Shown here piece by piece: positions 21,023 to 24,907 of a DNA stretch of 24,907 nucleotides (position 1 is its first letter; every line of letters starts with the position of its first letter). The stretch is taken from IMG/VR virus record IMGVR_UViG_3300008110_000843, positions 1 to 24,907 of that record; one strand, given 5' to 3'. The DNA comes from a virus. The notes below the pieces were generated by a model. That model was not told where the DNA came from. It made no database searches and was given only the letters and a program-made list of their open reading frames with translations. The position numbers were made by a program, and so were the translations under genes.

Positions 21023-23265
21023 TATGCGGGTACCTCACCTTCGGGCGCTGCGTTTTCTGCGAGCGCGTTTTCTGGGGTAGCCTCTGCTGGAGGCTGTGCT
21101 TGATTCTCTGGCTGGTTAAGCGACTGCGTACCAGCCGCTGGTGCCTGAAGGGTACGGGCGGTATTCGCCACGCTTGCCTGCTGTTGGGCGAACTGTTCGG
21201 CAGCCGCCTGCTGCTGCTGGATCCCCATCTGCTGGAACATCTGCATCAGGTTCGCCATTGCCATGACGGATGATGGGTTGAGGGTTGCATCGGTCTGCTC
21301 CTCGCGGATGACAATCATCTCGCCCTCTGGGTCTTCTACGCCCACACGATCCATTGCGCGTTCTGCGCTCCAGATGCGGTTTTGGACAAGGTTGATTGCT
21401 GTCTGTGCCAGTTCGAGCGTGTCTCGTGGCGTGAGTTCTGGCGGGGTGATGTCGAGTCGGTAGTTTCCACCAAAGACAAGACCAACCTCTGGCTGCTTTG
21501 TCTCCCACATCTGTGCGCACATCTTCCACACCTGCTTAATCCAGGAGTAGAGCAACTTGCGCTTTGGGGCAATGCGTGCCTCATAGTTGGCGACGAGAGA
21601 CGCGATGGCACGGGATGACCCAAGCACGCCCGAAGGGGCGAGCCCGAGGAGGAGGTCATTAAGCCCCGTAACCACCGCGATCTCTCTGTCGACTCGTCGA
21701 TTATAGTCTTCGATTTGGAACTGAGGAATGAATGGGGAGATCGATCGGATCTCATTTCCAGGTCCAGGTGCAGCCATCTTCCCAGGCTTTGGGATCGCAT
21801 TGGCTGGAACTTCGTCTGGCGCTTCTGGTCCGACCAACTGGAACATCTGTCCACCGATAACCGAGTGGATCATCTGCGCCTGATTGGTGATGCGCTCGTC
21901 CTTCTCGCGGAGCAACTGCTCCACATCGTAAAGTTCTGGCTTACCGTATGGGCTTCCAGGGACTTTGGCGTTTGCTAGAAGAACGTACGGGATCTCACCG
22001 CGGTATTCTGCGTGTCGGCTGTTCTTAACAAGTGTATTGCCGACGAAGATTGCGTTGTAGACTGTTGGAGCCTTGCCAGGTGCTCCTGGAACCTTGTACC
22101 AGTAGTCATACACCTCGACCTGCTGCATCTCGTACGGCGTCTCGCGGCGGAGCGGGTTGCGCTCAAACTGATTCTGGTAGACGTTGGCAATCGGGTCGTC
22201 ATGCGTGGATGCCGTGTAATTGTACCACTTGCCGCCCTGCTGGGTGGCGACGACCTTGATGCCGTAGTCCTCTTCGACAGCCTGCGGGCTCATGCCGTAG
22301 GTGTAGAGCGCCCAGTCGAGTCGGCTGAAGTCGGACATACCAAACCCAAGGTAAAGGTTTTCTGGCATCTCAACGATGCGTAGGCGAGGGAGGTTATTCT
22401 CCGCGTCCCAATAGACCTTACCAGCGGTGTATCCGTAGAGTGACTTGATGAAGCAGGCGTCCTCAAGGAGCACGTCAAACTGATTCTCTTCTGCCCATCG
22501 GAAGAAGAGACGCTCAGCGTTTGCTGCCATAAGGCGAGAGTCCTTGTCCTCGCCTGCGGGAATATAGTTGATGACAGGCATGACCGCCTGCAGCGATGCG
22601 GGAATGTTGACATACGCGGCGTGCACGTTGACTGAGACGTGTGCTCGACCAGCGGTTCGAGCAGTGGCGTCGTCCGCCCAGTGATCGGCACCGCCAAGCG
22701 TGATGATGTTTGGATGGTAGAGATTGTCGAATCGACGGAAGAGTGCGCGAAGACGATTCTGCTCTGGCTCCGAGGTCTGCTTGCGCATGAGCACTTCGCC
22801 GAAAAGATTAAACTCGAAGTTGGTATCTGGGTTAACGTCCTGGACTTCGAGGCTTGTCTTGAGCATCTTGACGGATGCAGACTGCGTATCGGTTAGGCGT
22901 TCCATTTCAAGTTTGGCAAACCGCTTGTTCAGCGGTACGCCCTTGCCGCCAGCACTTGCATTCATTGCGACTGGTGACGTAGCGACCGCAGGACCCGTTG
23001 CTCGAATGCCGCTTGCCGCCTTCGTTACGGATCGAGAAGCAGCGCCTCGGGTGATCGTGGCTGGGGTGGCTTGCGTGACGAGTGGATTACCGCCGCCCAT
23101 AGGCTCTTGAATAACCTCACCCCTTGAAAGACGTCGAGCCTTGTCGACAGCCTTGCCGATTGACTTAATCTGCGCTGGCGTGGCGACATCTGGGTCAGTC
23201 GTGTACTGACCAGGGATTGCCCTGGTGCCCTGGAATGCGCGTGGGACGCCTCGAACTTTAGCCAT
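21022..23265 (-). CDS. Portal protein
   Basis: Product of 747 aa, similar in size to the N4 portal. It forms the dodecameric ring through which DNA enters and leaves the head. Residues 1-150 are an unusual low-complexity Ala/Thr/Gly extension. The core includes YGYTAGKVYWDAENNLP (277-293), SPYGKPELYDVEQLL (438-452) and the stem and channel region DREIAVVTGLNDLLLGLAPS (526-545) followed by SSRAIASLVANYEARIAP. The C-terminus (about 665-747) is Gln/Ala/Pro-rich. ATG 23265 overlaps the terminase stop (TAATG) and has GGAGG upstream. Confidence 0.85.
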   Translation of the reverse strand: MAKVRGVPRAFQGTRAIPGQYTTDPDVATPAQIKSIGKAVDKARRLSRGEVIQEPMGGGNPLVTQATPATITRGAASRSVTKAASGIRATGPAVATSPVAMNASAGGKGVPLNKRFAKLEMERLTDTQSASVKMLKTSLEVQDVNPDTNFEFNLFGEVLMRKQTSEPEQNRLRALFRRFDNLYHPNIITLGGADHWADDATARTAGRAHVSVNVHAAYVNIPASLQAVMPVINYIPAGEDKDSRLMAANAERLFFRWAEENQFDVLLEDACFIKSLYGYTAGKVYWDAENNLPRLRIVEMPENLYLGFGMSDFSRLDWALYTYGMSPQAVEEDYGIKVVATQQGGKWYNYTASTHDDPIANVYQNQFERNPLRRETPYEMQQVEVYDYWYKVPGAPGKAPTVYNAIFVGNTLVKNSRHAEYRGEIPYVLLANAKVPGSPYGKPELYDVEQLLREKDERITNQAQMIHSVIGGQMFQLVGPEAPDEVPANAIPKPGKMAAPGPGNEIRSISPFIPQFQIEDYNRRVDREIAVVTGLNDLLLGLAPSGVLGSSRAIASLVANYEARIAPKRKLLYSWIKQVWKMCAQMWETKQPEVGLVFGGNYRLDITPPELTPRDTLELAQTAINLVQNRIWSAERAMDRVGVEDPEGEMIVIREEQTDATLNPSSVMAMANLMQMFQQMGIQQQQAAAEQFAQQQASVANTARTLQAPAAGTQSLNQPENQAQPPAEATPENALAENAAPEGEVPA

Positions 23266-24809
23266 TAATCACTTCCTCCGTAATAGGAAAATACTGGGTC
23301 TTTGACTGGTTGATCTGGATTCCTCGATGCGTACCATACGGCAAGCGCGAGAGCCATTACTGCGTCTGTTTCAAGTTTCTTATCGTTAAGTTTGTACGAC
23401 AGCAACTGTCTTCGTAGGTCGTCCCATGGCTGTCCTCGCGGGAAAACCAGTTCTTTCTTGTCAAGCATCGACTTCAACGTCGCAAGGAGCACCAACTTCT
23501 TGGACTTAGTCCCACCGAAGTCGTATCCCCTGAGTGGCTTAATGACGTTGAACTCTTGCCGAAAGAGCCGACCGCCCATACCAGTCTCATCGACGATCGT
23601 TGTGCAGAAAGCGCCGTCCTGTTGATACAACAGTGCGTTCTCCCGAACCATGTTTACCACGGACGGAATAGTTTGCTTTCCAATTCGTCGTCTTGCTCGT
23701 ACTCCTCTAATTCGCTTTCGGTCTGAGTAATCGAGTACGACCGACCATGTTGAGTCAGAAGAAATACCTGGGTCACATCCCTGGACATAGCGATGTCCCC
23801 TTTGTGGCGGACATTCTGTATCAGTGTCAGGATCAAAGGATCCGTCGATGGACTGCGCTGAGAAGTATGCGTCTCGCGCTTCGATGAAGTATCCGTCGAC
23901 GTTTTGCGGGACGAGGTATTCGGCTTGCTGGCGGACGATCGCTTCAAAGTTTTCTTTGGTGAGTCCGTATCCAACATTTTCGCGGGTTGAAAGCCGAAAG
24001 GAGATAAACTGTGCATCCCGTCCTGGGTTTTCGGGATTTCCCATTTCCCAGAGGTCGGAGTAGTCGCCGATGCCTTCCGTCGGCGTTCCGATGAAGTGGA
24101 GCGGACCACCCGTGGAGAGGCGTCGGAGGTTGAGGACCTCTTGGTAGATCTCCACCAAGTGGGGCTCGAATGCCGCCTCGTCGAACGAGATCCCATTCAT
24201 GTCCTTCCCGAGAAGCGCCTTCGCTTTCTCCTGTGTCGTTCGGAAGTGAATGCTCGCCCCACCAACTACTGGGTGGAACTTAATCCAAAGGTATTCACCT
24301 CGGTACTTCTTGTCCAGCGTGGCAATGTTCCCGAGTTCCTTCGTCAGCGCACACCCTCTTCCCTTTTGGGCTGGGTGATTACCAGAGAGGATTGATGTAA
24401 TCTCTCGATGAACGAGTTCAGCAGTTTCTTGCTGGATTCCTACGTGGTACCATTCGTACGGGATGTTTGACCATCGTCGGGCGTCTGAGGGATCGTCAGG
24501 TTTTGGCTGTTGAATGCCCATTTTGTACAAGGCGTGGTGAAGGCAGAGGATCGCCATCGCCATCGTTTTCCCCGCACGATTTCCCGCGGATACAACCGTC
24601 GTAAGGTATTTTGGTCGGTATCCCGAGTCATCGCGCTCCGCGCAGGCACGCCACCAGTCAATTTGTCCTCGGTGCCCATCGATATTGAGCCAGCGCCGAG
24701 CAAAGAACTCGATGTCAGTGCGACCGAGAGCCAGATCTCGTGCAGTTTCATTACCGACCACGAGTCCCCTTGTTACGTGCGCTGATCGCAGCAGCCTTGC
24801 TCCTGGCAT
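23265..24809 (-). CDS. terL: Terminase large subunit
   Basis: Product of 514 aa if ATG 24809 is used. ATPase domain: Walker A SAGNRAGKT (74-82), Walker B GISFDE (206-211) and coupling motif GTPTEG (241-246). Nuclease domain of RNase H fold: D346 (GCDPG), D407 (VDETGMGG) and D482 (TDAVMALALA). It cuts concatemeric DNA and pumps it through the portal encoded next. An alternative GTG start at 24761 has AAGGGG just upstream and would reduce the overlap with the preceding ORF to a few bases; the conserved domain is unaffected. The small subunit is not identified in the window. Confidence 0.93.
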   Translation of the reverse strand: MPGARLLRSAHVTRGLVVGNETARDLALGRTDIEFFARRWLNIDGHRGQIDWWRACAERDDSGYRPKYLTTVVSAGNRAGKTMAMAILCLHHALYKMGIQQPKPDDPSDARRWSNIPYEWYHVGIQQETAELVHREITSILSGNHPAQKGRGCALTKELGNIATLDKKYRGEYLWIKFHPVVGGASIHFRTTQEKAKALLGKDMNGISFDEAAFEPHLVEIYQEVLNLRRLSTGGPLHFIGTPTEGIGDYSDLWEMGNPENPGRDAQFISFRLSTRENVGYGLTKENFEAIVRQQAEYLVPQNVDGYFIEARDAYFSAQSIDGSFDPDTDTECPPQRGHRYVQGCDPGISSDSTWSVVLDYSDRKRIRGVRARRRIGKQTIPSVVNMVRENALLYQQDGAFCTTIVDETGMGGRLFRQEFNVIKPLRGYDFGGTKSKKLVLLATLKSMLDKKELVFPRGQPWDDLRRQLLSYKLNDKKLETDAVMALALAVWYASRNPDQPVKDPVFSYYGGSD

Positions 24810-24907
24810 CAGCCTTGCTGCTTGCGCCCCACGCTTGGAGGCTTAGCAGCAGTCGGGTCGGTCGACCCTTCTCGTCACGCTCTGGTCCTGGCATCCCACC
24901 CATGCGA
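24751..24907 (-). CDS. Small basic protein, possibly 5'-truncated by the window edge
   Basis: An open frame enters from the right edge, passes in-frame ATG codons at 24903 and 24891, and ends with TAA at 24751, overlapping the 5' end of the terminase gene. The visible product (about 51 aa) is Ala/Arg/Lys-rich, with RPTRLLLSLQAWGASSKADA and a basic end. It may be a complete small protein or the C-terminus of a longer one. A small terminase subunit would be expected near here, but the sequence does not establish it. Confidence 0.5.
   Translation of the reverse strand, partial: RMGGMPGPERDEKGRPTRLLLSLQAWGASSKADARSKAAAISARNKGTRGR

Overview
This window is part of a tailed double-stranded DNA phage genome (Caudoviricetes), either a virion genome or an uncultured or prophage-derived contig. 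Every credible gene lies on the minus strand, so transcription runs from high to low coordinates. The evidence is a canonical terminase ATPase/nuclease, a portal, a scaffold, an N4-gp56-like major capsid protein, connector and tail-tip genes, and then a run of small tightly packed genes. Host identity is not determined. The tail hub resembles actinophage (ReqiPepy6 gp37-like) proteins and there is a probable leaderless promoter, so an actinobacterial host is a reasonable but unproven guess.

Layout in transcription order. (1) 24907-12820, packaging and head: the 3' end of a small basic ORF, terminase large subunit, portal, two giant uncharacterised proteins (995 and 1207 aa), scaffold, major capsid protein. 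(2) 12800-12759: a perfect 10-bp hairpin overlapping a TTGACA-17-TATGCT promoter, followed by a glycosyltransferase. (3) 11500-7356: connector/adaptor, a distal-tail-like protein, an Ig-repeat plus gp37-like tail hub, and a holin/XhlA-like coiled-coil membrane protein. (4) 7347-4070: HTH-metallophosphoesterase, HAD phosphatase, RmlD-like reductase and an NAD-dependent epimerase. (5) 4030-1798: Cas4/RecB-like nuclease, short ERF-like annealing protein, SSB-like protein, two small Cys-containing proteins and a PD-(D/E)XK resolvase-like protein. (6) 1817-1: RmlC-like epimerase, a small membrane protein, an Ogr/NrdR-type zinc ribbon, a DUF1599/Nmad1-like protein and small unknown genes. No rRNA, tRNA or CRISPR array was recognised. 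No gene-free stretch exceeds 300 bases; the longest clear one is 97 bp at 12723-12819.

The most notable signals are these. The distal tail gene stops at GTT TGA C, while the first Ig-like repeat of the next protein continues in the +1 frame with no conventional start codon. This suggests a frameshifted tail fusion, either programmed or an assembly error. A TTGACA-17-TATACT promoter lies inside the metallophosphoesterase gene and is followed by a ladder of palindromes, several about 21-22 bp apart. A TTGACG-17-TAGTCT promoter ends six bases before the ATG of the recombination nuclease, which implies a leaderless mRNA.

Taken together, the window encodes head assembly, part of a tail, a recombination/replication set, and a dispersed sugar-modification set (glycosyltransferase, RmlC-like, RmlD-like, epimerase) that may decorate the virion or the host surface. 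No tape measure or tail-tube gene is seen among the structural genes here.
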